Origin: DASWYT01 sp965246875
GTDB lineage: Bacteria; Pseudomonadota; Alphaproteobacteria; Micavibrionales; SZUA-601
Direction: 5' to 3'
Assembly (NCBI GenBank): GCA_965246875.1
Contig: CBDFFU010000003.1
Location: 1,054,001-1,118,000, forward strand
Length of the DNA stretch: 64,000 nt
Shown here: piece by piece, positions 25,925 to 34,653 of the stretch
Position numbering within the stretch: position 1 is the first letter of the stretch
Layout: each line of letters starts with the position of its first letter
Notes under the pieces: generated by a model
What the model was told of the DNA's origin: nothing
The model's input: only the letters and a program-made list of their open reading frames with translations
The model's database searches: none
Made by a program: the position numbers and the translations under genes

Positions 25925-27704
25925 TGTAAACAGCATCTTGGTAGCGGTTAAGGTCAAGCAATCGTAGCACAGGCTGTGCCACTGGCAAAGGCGCACCGCT
26001 CAACTGTGCCGCCAGAATTTCGGCCAGGATAAAACTATATTGCAATCCATGCGACCCTAAAGCGGTGGCTGTATAAGTGTTTTCAGCAACCTGACCCAGT
26101 ACAGGCCGACGGTCCGGTGTGGTGTAACGAATCTGCGCCCAATGACCCGTCACTGGGCCAAATTTAATACTTGGCAATAGCATCTGCAACGCTGCCATAT
26201 TGTCCAGATCATCTTGTGCATCAGGCAAAATATCAGTGCGCTGCCGCTGGAATGTTGCGCCCGTTACCCATGTCGCATCATCAACAGCCGTCACATAATG
26301 GCCAGCCACGATCGGGCATTTCAAAATGATGTTTGTAGGCGCAGCAAAAAATGTCACTTGCCCGCGCATTGGTTGTAAAATAGTTTTACATGATGGGATA
26401 AGATGCATTGCGGCTTCAGCACTGGCAATGATAACCGCATCAAAGTGTGTTTGTAATGTTTGAAGATCATAGATCGCTGTATTCCAGCGCACATCCTGAT
26501 CCTGCAACAATTGTCTGACCAGCTTTCCGGTATTCACTGTTGCACTATCGGCAAAAAATAAACCGTCATAGGGCAGCGACAGACCGGTTATTTGCTGTGT
26601 CTCATTTACAGTGACTTTATGAACGTGACCGGGTAACCAATCCAGAGACGCCAGCATTTTGGTTTGACGCTGTTGTTTTGTATCGTCAATCGCCGGATGA
26701 AACGCACCTTGCTGCTGGAAATCAATGTCCGCCATGTCGCGCAACATGCTTAACGCAAAACCATACATGCTCTGGCCCAGATCATTCACAGCCGCATGAC
26801 CCAGATCGATTTTTGGATTCATTAATCCCAATTGATTGCTCGATGCATTCAACCCCGGCCCAGTCTTTTTGTCGAAGATTGTGCAGTTGATACCCTGACG
26901 TAGCAGAGCTTGCGCTAATGTTGCGCCCATCAATCCAGCGCCAATAATAGCGACCGATTTCGGCGCAACAGTTTTCTGCTTGGCCCCTCCTGCGGCATAA
27001 TGGCCGGTAATGCGATGCGGCTTGTAGCTGTAACCTTTTTGCCGTTCGACATGAAAACCGACGGCTTGTAACCCACGGCGGACATGCCCGGCGGCGGTAA
27101 AACTGGCCAGTGTTGTCTTGCTATGGCTGAGCCGTGCCACCTGTTGATAAACAACGTCATTCCACAATTCTGGATTTTTCGCCGGCGTAAAGCCATCCAG
27201 AAACCAGGCATCGACCGATGCGTCCAGCTGGTTGAAACCAACCGCCGCATCGTCAAAAATTAGTGTCAAGCTGATCGTGTCATTGAACCGGATCCGGTGA
27301 AAACCAGGAATGCGCAGCGGGTAGGTGGTCACCAAACGCGCAATCTGCTGCGGGAATATAGCTTGAAACGGCAGCAGGGCGGTCGCCAATTGCTCGCGTG
27401 ACAGGGGATAACGTTCGACGCTGATAAAGTGTAAGTGGCGGCAGGTGCCGGGGGCGCGCTGAAACAGGTCGGCTGTGCATAAAAAATTTAAGCCGGTACC
27501 GAAACCCGTTTCCGCAATCGTAAAATTATCCTGTTGATGTCCTTCAAGACCTTGCCAAGCCTGGGGCAGATTACTACCTTGAAGAAAGACAGTTTGCGTT
27601 TCGGCCACGCCATCACGCGGCAGGAAATAAATGTCATTGAAATTGTCCGAAAACGGAATGCCGTTTTCGTTATAGCTAATATCAGGGTTTTCGATCCGCC
27701 GCAT
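25917..27704 (-). CDS. mnmC: Bifunctional tRNA mnm5s2U biosynthesis protein MnmC
   Basis: 595 residues with both parts fused: N-terminal SAM methyltransferase (FTIAETGFGTGLNFL; DAWFLDGFTPAKNPELW) and C-terminal FAD oxidoreductase starting with SVAIIGAGLMGATLAQALL near residue 245. The FAD part turns cmnm5 into nm5, the methyltransferase part adds the methyl group on U34 of tRNAs for Glu, Lys and others. Some alphaproteobacteria have only one domain; here the fusion is complete. Upstream it is divergent from ung. Confidence 0.95.
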   Translation of the reverse strand: MRRIENPDISYNENGIPFSDNFNDIYFLPRDGVAETQTVFLQGSNLPQAWQGLEGHQQDNFTIAETGFGTGLNFLCTADLFQRAPGTCRHLHFISVERYPLSREQLATALLPFQAIFPQQIARLVTTYPLRIPGFHRIRFNDTISLTLIFDDAAVGFNQLDASVDAWFLDGFTPAKNPELWNDVVYQQVARLSHSKTTLASFTAAGHVRRGLQAVGFHVERQKGYSYKPHRITGHYAAGGAKQKTVAPKSVAIIGAGLMGATLAQALLRQGINCTIFDKKTGPGLNASSNQLGLMNPKIDLGHAAVNDLGQSMYGFALSMLRDMADIDFQQQGAFHPAIDDTKQQRQTKMLASLDWLPGHVHKVTVNETQQITGLSLPYDGLFFADSATVNTGKLVRQLLQDQDVRWNTAIYDLQTLQTHFDAVIIASAEAAMHLIPSCKTILQPMRGQVTFFAAPTNIILKCPIVAGHYVTAVDDATWVTGATFQRQRTDILPDAQDDLDNMAALQMLLPSIKFGPVTGHWAQIRYTTPDRRPVLGQVAENTYTATALGSHGLQYSFILAEILAAQLSGAPLPVAQPVLRLLDLNRYQDAVYND

Positions 27705-27739
27705 GATACGGATTAAAGCTTTAAACGGGGAAAATCACA

Positions 27740-28456
27740 ATGCACGCCGCACACCAAACAACAGACGCGTCAACTGAAAAAGACGGCAAGCTGAACGCGC
27801 AATGGATGCAGCATATCGGCCAAGAATTTGATCAGCCCTATATGCATGCTTTGAAAGAGTTTCTGAAACAGCAAAAAGCGGCTGGGAAAACGGTCTACCC
27901 CAAAGGCAACGAAATTTTTAATGCTTTGAACACGACACCGTTCGACAATGTCAAAGTCGTCATTCTGGGGCAAGACCCCTATCACGGACCTAATCAGGCA
28001 CACGGCCTGTCATTTTCCGTGCGCAAAGGTGTGCCAAAACCACCCAGCCTGATGAATATTTACAAAGAGCTGGAAGATGAATACGGCACAAAAATGCCGA
28101 ACACCGGCGATCTGACCGGCTGGGCCGAGCAGGGCGTGTTGTTGCTGAATGCCACTTTGACCGTTGAACAAGCCATGGCCGGTTCACACCAGAACAAAGG
28201 CTGGGAAAATTTCACTGACGCCGTTATCAAAGCCTTAAACGATCAAAAACAGCATCTGGTCTTCATGCTGTGGGGCAGCTACGCCCACAAAAAAGGCGCG
28301 TTTATCGATAAGTCGAAACATCTCGTCTTGCAATCCGCGCACCCATCGCCACTGTCGGCACATCGCGGGTTTTTGGGCAACGGGCATTTCAAGGCGGCGA
28401 ATGGGTATTTGGAGGAGAATGGGGTAGAAGCGATTAAGTGGGATGCCTTAAACTAA
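27740..28456 (+). CDS. ung: Uracil-DNA glycosylase
   Basis: 238 residues, family 1 UDG. Catalytic water-activating motif GQDPYHGPNQAHGLSFSV, the AEQGVLLLNATLTVE segment, LVFMLWGSYAHKK and the minor-groove loop HPSPLSAHRGFLGNGHF are all present. Removes uracil from DNA to start base excision repair. The ATG is 35 bases from the divergent mnmC start; convergent with an orphan gene nine bases after the stop. Confidence 0.96.
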   Translation: MHAAHQTTDASTEKDGKLNAQWMQHIGQEFDQPYMHALKEFLKQQKAAGKTVYPKGNEIFNALNTTPFDNVKVVILGQDPYHGPNQAHGLSFSVRKGVPKPPSLMNIYKELEDEYGTKMPNTGDLTGWAEQGVLLLNATLTVEQAMAGSHQNKGWENFTDAVIKALNDQKQHLVFMLWGSYAHKKGAFIDKSKHLVLQSAHPSPLSAHRGFLGNGHFKAANGYLEENGVEAIKWDALN

Positions 28457-28465
28457 GCGGCTTTC

Positions 28466-29062
28466 TCACTTGGGACGGAATTTTTTTATAAGACATCCTG
28501 GATCAATTACAACTTGAATAGGTTCGTCCAAATGAGGCCATTTGTATAGTCCTTGATTCTGAACTTTTGCATCACGGTACTCAAGATTTTCTACATCAGC
28601 TGCATATCTTACCAATGCTTCTACATCCTCATACGTGTTGCGAGTTTGATCTACAATGTCGACGATCTCAACGGTTGAATGATTTTCTTTTGAATAAGAA
28701 CTATGAACCGCTGGTAACATAATAATAGTTGGAAGTCTTTGAACATAAGAAGGTTGTAGCCTTACTCCATTTTCTCCTGATTGATAAAATAAAGCATGAC
28801 AACCTAAATTCATGGGAATAGGCTCTACAAGGATATCTTGTTGTTGGATGAGCCAAATTCCTACTTTTTCAAGTTGATTGTACAGTAGGGTTAAATTGCG
28901 TGACTCACTAAAATTATATATAGGCATAATCTGATTGTGTTTAAACCAACGATAATTTATGTCATCGGAACCAGCTGTTGGATTATACATTTCCATTTCT
29001 AATGGAAATTTTTTTATAGTGTCGATAATGCACTCAGCAAATTGTGTTGGAGTAATTGACAT
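28466..29062 (-). CDS. Orphan protein, unknown function
   Basis: 198 residues from ATG 29062; the longer TTG start at 29089 falls within a likely promoter (TTGACA about 40 bases before the ATG, then TATCCT after 17 bases). AT-rich compared with ung beside it. Hydrophilic, no signal peptide or membrane segment. C-terminal half has a helical region (TYEDVEALVRYAADVENLEY) and ends in a beta stretch with PIQVVIDPGCLIKKF. No family recognised. One of several lone orphan genes with the ATTGACATATT promoter context. Confidence 0.65.
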   Translation of the reverse strand: MSITPTQFAECIIDTIKKFPLEMEMYNPTAGSDDINYRWFKHNQIMPIYNFSESRNLTLLYNQLEKVGIWLIQQQDILVEPIPMNLGCHALFYQSGENGVRLQPSYVQRLPTIIMLPAVHSSYSKENHSTVEIVDIVDQTRNTYEDVEALVRYAADVENLEYRDAKVQNQGLYKWPHLDEPIQVVIDPGCLIKKFRPK

Positions 29063-29112
29063 GTACAGAGGATAATACAATATTAACAATATGTCAATAT
29101 TAAAATTTTTCC

Positions 29113-29718
29113 TTAATCACCCAACAACTCCCGGATTTCCGGCACAATCTCTTGAATGTTCTTCCCCGTCGCTGGTTCATCCAGCGCTTTCACAACCCAA
29201 AACGGTACACCCATTTCATTTTCGGTCTTGCTCATGCGCATAATGATTTTGGCGCTGCTGGTGTCATGGCCGGTGAAGTTGAATCGCGCCAATTCCTTCT
29301 GCGCGACCGGGTCAAAAATACGCCAGTAACACAACGATACGTGACTGAACTCCTGACCGGTAAAGGAGCTGACGACAAAGAACAGGGTTTTTGTTTCGTC
29401 ATCGATGCCGTTCAAATCGATCGTGACCGTTTCATCGTCGCCTTTTTCCGCGCCTTCGGTCTCGTCGCCTTTGTGGCGCACGCCGCCGCATTTGCTGTGC
29501 AGTTGCGCGTACCAAATCGTGTCCAGTTTTTCGTTGTCCTGGTCATACATGACGCACGACAGATCAAGATCGGTGTCGTAACGCTCACCCTTGATACGAT
29601 TGATCAAGCCTTCTTTGGCTTTGTTCTGCCAGCCGATACCGACCATTAAAACGGGGCCGGTCGCGCCCAGGGCTTGGAGGGAGGCTTCTTGATCACGGGT
29701 TAAAAGACGGCTCATCAT
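29113..29718 (-). CDS. TerD family calcium-binding stress protein
   Basis: 201 residues. TerD features: GIGWQNKAKEGLI, the calcium-site strand YDTDLDLSCVMYD, an acidic loop with HKGDETEGAEKGDDE, and SFTGQEFSHVSLCYWRIFD. These proteins belong to tellurite-resistance/stress operons, but here it stands alone, so a role in tellurite resistance should not be assumed. The start could be at the second Met. Divergent from ettA with ~100 bases between. Confidence 0.88.
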   Translation of the reverse strand: MMSRLLTRDQEASLQALGATGPVLMVGIGWQNKAKEGLINRIKGERYDTDLDLSCVMYDQDNEKLDTIWYAQLHSKCGGVRHKGDETEGAEKGDDETVTIDLNGIDDETKTLFFVVSSFTGQEFSHVSLCYWRIFDPVAQKELARFNFTGHDTSSAKIIMRMSKTENEMGVPFWVVKALDEPATGKNIQEIVPEIRELLGD

Positions 29719-29821
29719 TATCCTGAAAAATGCGGTTGTTGCTTGATAATAGCGCGTTTTCTGCTAAAGTCATGTACCTTTTACAGACAATTATTCCTTT
29801 AAAAACAGAAAGATTTCGCCC

Positions 29822-31492
29822 ATGGCACCGCAATATATGTATGTGATGAAAGGCCTGTCCAAAACCTATCCGGGCGGCAAAAAAGTACTCGACAATGTCT
29901 GGCTGTCGTTTTACCCCGGTGCCAAGATCGGCGTGTTAGGCCCGAACGGGTCGGGTAAATCGACCTTGCTGAAAATCATGGCGGGCATCGACAATGAATA
30001 TACCGGCGAAACCTTTGTCGCCGACGGTATGAAGGTGGGCTATCTGCCACAGGAACCACACCTCGACCCGACAAAAAATGTCTATGAAAACGTCATGGAA
30101 GCCTTGTCTGAAACCAAAGCCTTGCTCGACCGCTTTAACGAAGTCTCCTACAAATTCGCCGATGTCACCAACGATGATGAAATGAACGCCTTGATGGCGG
30201 AGCAATCGGAATTGCAGGAAAAAATTGACGCGCTGGATGCGTGGGAAATTGACCGCCATGTCGAACGTGCGATGAATGCCTTGCGTTGCCCGCCGGGTGA
30301 TGCCGAAGTCACCAGTTTATCCGGCGGTGAAAAACGCCGTATCGCCTTGGCACGTTTGTTGTTATCGCGTCCTGACATGCTGCTGCTTGACGAACCAACC
30401 AACCATTTGGATGCGGAATCCGTCGCCTGGCTGCAACGCTTTTTGGCTGATTACGCCGGCACTGTTGTCATGGTCACGCACGACCGTTACTTCCTGGATA
30501 ACGTAACCGGATGGATTTTGGAACTCGACCGCGGCCAGGGTATTCCATACGAAGGCAATTACACCCGCTGGCTGGAGCAAAAAGAAAAACGTCTCGAAGT
30601 TGAACAAAACATGGAAGAGGCGAAACAGAAGACTTTGGCGCGTGAATTGGAATGGATCCGTCAGGGTGCCAAGGCGCGGCAAGCCAAGAGCAAGGCGCGG
30701 ATTACGGCCTATGAAGATTTGCTGGCGGAATCGAAAAATCAGTCGCTGGACAAGGCGCAGATCGTCATTCCAACGCCGCCACGTTTGGGCCAGAATGTCA
30801 TTACGTTGGAAGGCGTGTCCAAAGCGTTTGGCGACCGTTTGCTGATTGATAATCTCAGCTTTAAACTCCCACCGGGCGGCATCGTCGGGATCATTGGGCC
30901 GAACGGCGCGGGAAAAACGACCCTGTTCAAAATGTTGACGGGTCAAGAGCAACCGGATAGCGGTAAGATCCTGCACGGCGAAACTGCCAAGCTCGGCTAT
31001 GTCGACCAAAGCCGCGACAGCCTGGCCGATGACAAAAACATCTGGGAGGAAATCTCCGATGGCGTCGATATGATCGACCTTGGTGGTCGCTCCATGCCGT
31101 CACGCGCCTATGTGTCGTCCTTTAATTTCAAGGGTGCTGACCAACAGAAGAAAGTCGGCATGCTGTCAGGTGGGGAACGCAACCGCGTGCATCTGGCGAA
31201 GATGTTGAAGTCGGGTTCGAACGTGCTGTTGCTCGATGAACCAACCAACGACCTGGACGTTGAAACATTGCGCGCGTTGGAAGACGCGCTGGAAAAATTC
31301 GCCGGTTGTGCTGTGGTTATTTCGCACGACCGCTGGTTCCTTGACCGTTTGGCTACGCACATCCTGGCCTTTGAAGGCGATAGCCACGTTGAATGGTTCG
31401 AAGGCAACTTCCAGGATTACGAAGAAGACCGCAAACGGAGACTTGGTAGCACCTACGAGCCGGAGCGGATCAAGTATCGGAAGATTGCGTAA
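29822..31492 (+). CDS. ettA: Energy-dependent translational throttle protein EttA (ABC-F)
   Basis: 556 residues with two ABC domains and no membrane segments. Walker A boxes GPNGSGKST and GPNGAGKTT, signatures LSGGEKRRIAL and LSGGERNRVHL, Walker B LLLLDEPTNHLDAES and LLLDEPTNDLDVE, joined by the charged P-site tRNA-interaction linker (about 240-310). It binds the ribosomal E site and gates entry into elongation according to the ATP/ADP ratio. Length and the N-terminal PQYMYVMKGLSKTYPGGKKVL are typical of EttA. The next gene starts five bases after its stop. Confidence 0.96.
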   Translation: MAPQYMYVMKGLSKTYPGGKKVLDNVWLSFYPGAKIGVLGPNGSGKSTLLKIMAGIDNEYTGETFVADGMKVGYLPQEPHLDPTKNVYENVMEALSETKALLDRFNEVSYKFADVTNDDEMNALMAEQSELQEKIDALDAWEIDRHVERAMNALRCPPGDAEVTSLSGGEKRRIALARLLLSRPDMLLLDEPTNHLDAESVAWLQRFLADYAGTVVMVTHDRYFLDNVTGWILELDRGQGIPYEGNYTRWLEQKEKRLEVEQNMEEAKQKTLARELEWIRQGAKARQAKSKARITAYEDLLAESKNQSLDKAQIVIPTPPRLGQNVITLEGVSKAFGDRLLIDNLSFKLPPGGIVGIIGPNGAGKTTLFKMLTGQEQPDSGKILHGETAKLGYVDQSRDSLADDKNIWEEISDGVDMIDLGGRSMPSRAYVSSFNFKGADQQKKVGMLSGGERNRVHLAKMLKSGSNVLLLDEPTNDLDVETLRALEDALEKFAGCAVVISHDRWFLDRLATHILAFEGDSHVEWFEGNFQDYEEDRKRRLGSTYEPERIKYRKIA

Positions 31493-31496
31493 GCAT

Positions 31497-31958
31497 GTGA
31501 TCACAGGTTTAAACCATATCACATTATCCGTTGCGGATGTTGAACGATCATTCACATTCTACAAAGATGTGATGGGGTTCAAACCACTGTGCAAATGGGA
31601 GAAGGGTGCCTATTTTCTGGTGGGCGATATTTGGTTTTGTTTGAATGCTTGGAAGCAGATTGCTTCTGCTTTAAGTTTTTCAACCTCATCCTCAGAGTAC
31701 AGCTTATTGCACGTATTGCCATCACCCAGTTCGCCTAGTTATACGCATTATTCTTTTTCAATAGGCAAAACAATTTTCGATGTGGCAAAGGAAAAATTGC
31801 TGGCGGCGGGGGTCATTGAATTTCAAGACAACAAATCGCCGGGCGAGTCCTTTTATTTTCTTGATCCTGATGGTCACAAACTAGAAATTCATACGGGTAC
31901 GTGGCAAGAGCGGCTGGACAGTATGCGGGGCAAACCAGATGTCGAATTTTTTGTATAG
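31497..31958 (+). CDS. FosA-like VOC family protein
   Basis: 153 residues from GTG 31497; homology to FosA begins exactly there (VITGLNHITLSVADVERSFTFY). Metal-ligand positions of the VOC fold are kept: His in LNHITLS, His in YTHYSFS and Glu in GHKLEIHTG, and WEKGAYFLVGDIWFCL matches the FosA region. FosA enzymes join glutathione to fosfomycin; chromosomal members often have other or unknown substrates. A 31-residue insertion-like loop (KQIASALSFSTSSSEYS...) differs from classical FosA. First of a tight run with two NUDIX genes. Confidence 0.8.
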   Translation: MITGLNHITLSVADVERSFTFYKDVMGFKPLCKWEKGAYFLVGDIWFCLNAWKQIASALSFSTSSSEYSLLHVLPSPSSPSYTHYSFSIGKTIFDVAKEKLLAAGVIEFQDNKSPGESFYFLDPDGHKLEIHTGTWQERLDSMRGKPDVEFFV

Positions 31959-31967
31959 GATTTGGCG

Positions 31968-32522
31968 ATGACCCAAGAGATGCTGGAAGTTGTCGATGAG
32001 CATGACGTTGTCGTCGGCATTGCGCCGCGCAAGGAAATTCACGCAAAAGGATTGCTCCATCGTGAAACGGCAATCTTTTTTGTGACGCCGGCCGGCGAGA
32101 TTATTTTTCAGCGTCGCAGCATGACGAAAGATACGTTTCCCGGCTGTTTGGATGCAACGACGGCCGGTCATGTCGAAATCGGTAAAACATATGCAGAAAC
32201 AGCTATGCAGGAAATCAAAGAAGAAACAGGTTTAACAGTTGCTGAATCTGATTTGGTTTTACTGAGTAAAGACCTATGGGATCATAAAGACCCAGCCACG
32301 CAGACGCACAACCGACGCTTCTCAACAATTTATGGCTATATTTTTGATGGCCAGATGAATGATTTGATCGTTGAAACGGATAAAGCAGATGGGTTTGAAA
32401 TGTTTCGTGGTGAGACGCTATTTGCCATGACTGACATTGAACAGCAAACCATTCCGCTATTAACTTCTGACGCTGGCGTAGAGTTCTATCGTAAATTATT
32501 GAATTTGGTGAAGCCATCATGA
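31968..32522 (+). CDS. NUDIX hydrolase (isopentenyl-isomerase/YfcD-like), degenerate NUDIX box
   Basis: 184 residues from ATG 31968. The opening (EMLEVVDEHDVVVGIAPRKEIHAKGLLHRE) is typical of the YfcD/IDI-like branch. The NUDIX box is recognisable (GHVEIG...EIKEETGL) but has Lys where the first Glu is expected and Gln in place of the Arg of REUXEE; the EE pair that binds metal is kept. Likely hydrolyses a nucleoside diphosphate derivative, or has lost full activity. ATGA overlap with the next, clearly paralogous NUDIX gene. Confidence 0.85.
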   Translation: MTQEMLEVVDEHDVVVGIAPRKEIHAKGLLHRETAIFFVTPAGEIIFQRRSMTKDTFPGCLDATTAGHVEIGKTYAETAMQEIKEETGLTVAESDLVLLSKDLWDHKDPATQTHNRRFSTIYGYIFDGQMNDLIVETDKADGFEMFRGETLFAMTDIEQQTIPLLTSDAGVEFYRKLLNLVKPS

Positions 32523-33076
32523 CAAACGAGATGCTGGAGATTGTCGATGCCAACGACAATGTCGTTGACATTGCTCCACGTGCCGATATTCATGCGAAGG
32601 GGTTGCTGCATCGAGAAATCAACGTTCTGTTTGTAACCTTGGATGGCAATGGTGTATTCCAACGCCGCGCGCGCAAGGACAAACCGTTTGGCTGGTTGGA
32701 CGCAACAGCGGGCGGGCATGTCGATATTGGTGAGTCGTATCGTGATGCCGCGTTGCGTGAAGTGCAAGAGGAAACCGGCCTTATTTTGCGTGTAACAGAT
32801 TTGTATGAGGTAGGCCGGATTGCGGGCAACGAAGCGATCCCTGACAAGCAATTCTTGAATAAATCGATCAAGCCTGTTTACGGCTACTTATATCACGGCT
32901 CTGTTGCAGATTTAATAGTCGAAACGGGGAAGGCGGAGGGGTTTGAGCTATTCCCGCTGGCGCAAATTTTTGACTTGCCCAAAGAGATCAAGGCGCAATT
33001 CATCCCGTCTTTCGTCGACCCTCAGCAGTTTAAATCCATCTATCACAATTTGCTTAACCTGATCGGCATCGTATGA
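32519..33076 (+). CDS. NUDIX hydrolase (YfcD-like), canonical NUDIX box
   Basis: 185 residues, tandem paralog of the preceding gene (same EMLEIVDANDNVVDIAPR..IHAKGLLHRE opening). Its NUDIX box is complete (GHVDIGESY then REVQEETGL). In IDI the second domain has extra Cys/Glu residues for isomerisation; these are not seen, so hydrolysis of a nucleotide or prenyl diphosphate is more likely. ATGA overlaps at both ends show tight coupling with the upstream NUDIX and the downstream endonuclease/phosphatase-fold gene. Confidence 0.9.
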   Translation: MTNEMLEIVDANDNVVDIAPRADIHAKGLLHREINVLFVTLDGNGVFQRRARKDKPFGWLDATAGGHVDIGESYRDAALREVQEETGLILRVTDLYEVGRIAGNEAIPDKQFLNKSIKPVYGYLYHGSVADLIVETGKAEGFELFPLAQIFDLPKEIKAQFIPSFVDPQQFKSIYHNLLNLIGIV

Positions 33077-33786
33077 AACTCATCCAGCTCAACATGTGGG
33101 ACGGACGCTTGATCCGCAACATGCTGACGTTCTTGCAAGACCAGCAACCGGATATTTTGTGCTTGCAGGAATTGGAACATTTTCCGGACGTTGATTATCA
33201 CTTGCATGATATCCAACAGGCCACAGGTTTAAACCATGTCTATTTTTCACCGGCTCTGGAATACACGCATTTTGGCCGGTCGTGTCTGTGGGGCAACTGC
33301 ATCCTCAGCCGTTATCCGTTTTTGGAACGGGACAGTTTCTTTGTCAGCGGCGACTTTACGCCCGGTTGGAAACTCGGCGATGATTTTAACAAACGCAACG
33401 TACAACGCGTGAAAGTCGAAACACCAGCAGGCATAGTCAACATTCTTAATCATCACGGCGTCCATGTGTCTGGCAGCAAGGTCGGCAATGAGACAACAAA
33501 CGCCATTATGACACGCATTGACGATTACATTCAAACTCTGCCCGAGCCAACAATTTTCACCGGCGATTTCAACCTGACACCAGACAGCCCGTCATTAGCG
33601 AACCTGAATGCGACGATGAGCAATCTGGTAGTGGACTATAATATCAAAACCACCCGTAATTTCACCGCGAAACGCCCCGTTGAAGTGATTGATTATATTT
33701 ATGTGTCAAAAGATATAGAGATTAAAAGCTTTGTCGTGCCAGATGACGTGGTGTCGGATCATCAAGCGTTAGTCTTGGAAATCTAA
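33073..33786 (+). CDS. Endonuclease/exonuclease/phosphatase-fold protein
   Basis: 237 residues. Fold motifs in order: LIQLNMWDGRL (Asn), LCLQELEHF (catalytic Glu), HHGVH (His), FTGDFNLTPDSPSL (Asp/Asn) and DDVVSDHQALVLEI (Asp-His). Family members cut DNA or hydrolyse phosphodiesters in lipids or nucleotides; the sequence is too diverged from XthA to name a substrate. No signal peptide. Last gene of the ettA/VOC/NUDIX run, coupled by a 4-base overlap. Confidence 0.88.
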   Translation: MKLIQLNMWDGRLIRNMLTFLQDQQPDILCLQELEHFPDVDYHLHDIQQATGLNHVYFSPALEYTHFGRSCLWGNCILSRYPFLERDSFFVSGDFTPGWKLGDDFNKRNVQRVKVETPAGIVNILNHHGVHVSGSKVGNETTNAIMTRIDDYIQTLPEPTIFTGDFNLTPDSPSLANLNATMSNLVVDYNIKTTRNFTAKRPVEVIDYIYVSKDIEIKSFVVPDDVVSDHQALVLEI

Positions 33787-33810
33787 TTATAGTAAAGGAT
33801 ATTCTTTTTA

Positions 33811-33839
33811 TTGACATATTACTAAATTCATGCTAATAT
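33811..33839 (+). promoter_or_regulatory. Consensus promoter of the orphan gene at 33866
   Basis: TTGACA (33811-33816), 17 bases, TAATAT (33834-33839), 27 bases before the start codon; the -35 context ATTGACATATT is the same as at 18092. Confidence 0.7.
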
Positions 33840-33865
33840 ATTTTTGTTTTTATTGTGAGAAAAGA

Positions 33866-34567
33866 ATGTTTGATTTAATAGATCCGGTTGCGCAGTTTCA
33901 ACAATATTCTTTAGAACTAACCAAACAGTTCAAAGATGTTGGAATTGAAGCAACCTATCGTTTAGGAAAACCAAAAGAATTTTTCTTTTACAAGTTAGGA
34001 GAAGGCTTACTCAATACAGGCGATAGAGGTTTAAACGAATTCGATGTAAATATAGAAAAAGCCTACATGGAAAATCCACCATGCATAACAACTATGTTTG
34101 ATGGCGTAACAATTGATCATGTATATGGACGTTATTGGGAAAAGTCTAAGCAAAATATTTGGATAGGTGAACCCGATAATAAACATCAGATATCAAGCCA
34201 TTCGTTATCTTATATGTTGTGTTATCTAAGGCCAGAAAAAGAAGGTAACGATGATTATCAACAAGCTGTAAAGTTACATCTGGAACGTCCAAGTGTTCGC
34301 GTTTTGGAAGGAAAAACATTCACAACACCTTTGGAAGCAGTCACATGGCATGAGGTTGAAACATGTTTATCTGATCAATCAGGCATACCAAAACTGAAAA
34401 CTGCTGAAGACATTCAATTTGAGAAAGATTTTTGCTGGTTGACAGATGAAGCGTTTTGGGGGCCTATGCCCAAAAAATATCACGAACAATTTGCAAGCTT
34501 CAACAGCAAATATCCTTTATTTGAAGATTTAACCAAATGGGCCGTTCGACGTGTTTTGAACACATAG
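33866..34567 (+). CDS. Orphan protein, unknown function
   Basis: 233 residues from ATG 33866 (GAGAAAAG before it); the longer start at 33830 lies within the -10 region. AT-rich. Aromatic- and charge-rich soluble protein with no signal peptide; segments such as HSLSYMLCYLRPEKEGNDDY and FTTPLEAVTWHEVETCL look like a compact alpha/beta domain, but I recognise no family. Its stop is followed by a hairpin (34573-34601) that is nearly the same as the one after the next gene. Confidence 0.65.
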   Translation: MFDLIDPVAQFQQYSLELTKQFKDVGIEATYRLGKPKEFFFYKLGEGLLNTGDRGLNEFDVNIEKAYMENPPCITTMFDGVTIDHVYGRYWEKSKQNIWIGEPDNKHQISSHSLSYMLCYLRPEKEGNDDYQQAVKLHLERPSVRVLEGKTFTTPLEAVTWHEVETCLSDQSGIPKLKTAEDIQFEKDFCWLTDEAFWGPMPKKYHEQFASFNSKYPLFEDLTKWAVRRVLNT

Positions 34568-34572
34568 TAAAA

Positions 34573-34601
34573 ACCGCCGCGATCCAGATGGATGCGGCGG
34601 T
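34573..34601 (-). terminator. Terminator-like hairpin, copy 1 of the rpoH terminator
   Basis: ACCGCCGC...GCGGCGGT with inner ATCC/GGAT pairing; the T run (TTTTTA) lies on the minus-strand side, so it would end leftward transcription although no minus-strand gene precedes it here. Near-identical to 35394-35422. Confidence 0.6.
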
Positions 34602-34653
34602 AACTGAAAAAAGCTGTTCATATACAATAATTGAAAATTTGGAAAACATACAG

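Noticed and set aside
29113..29718. Tellurite resistance operon
   Set aside because: Only one TerD-family gene is present, with no terA, terB, terC or terZ next to it.
31497..31958. Fosfomycin resistance gene
   Set aside because: FosA-like by fold, but with an altered loop and ordinary chromosomal context; calling it a resistance gene would go beyond the sequence.
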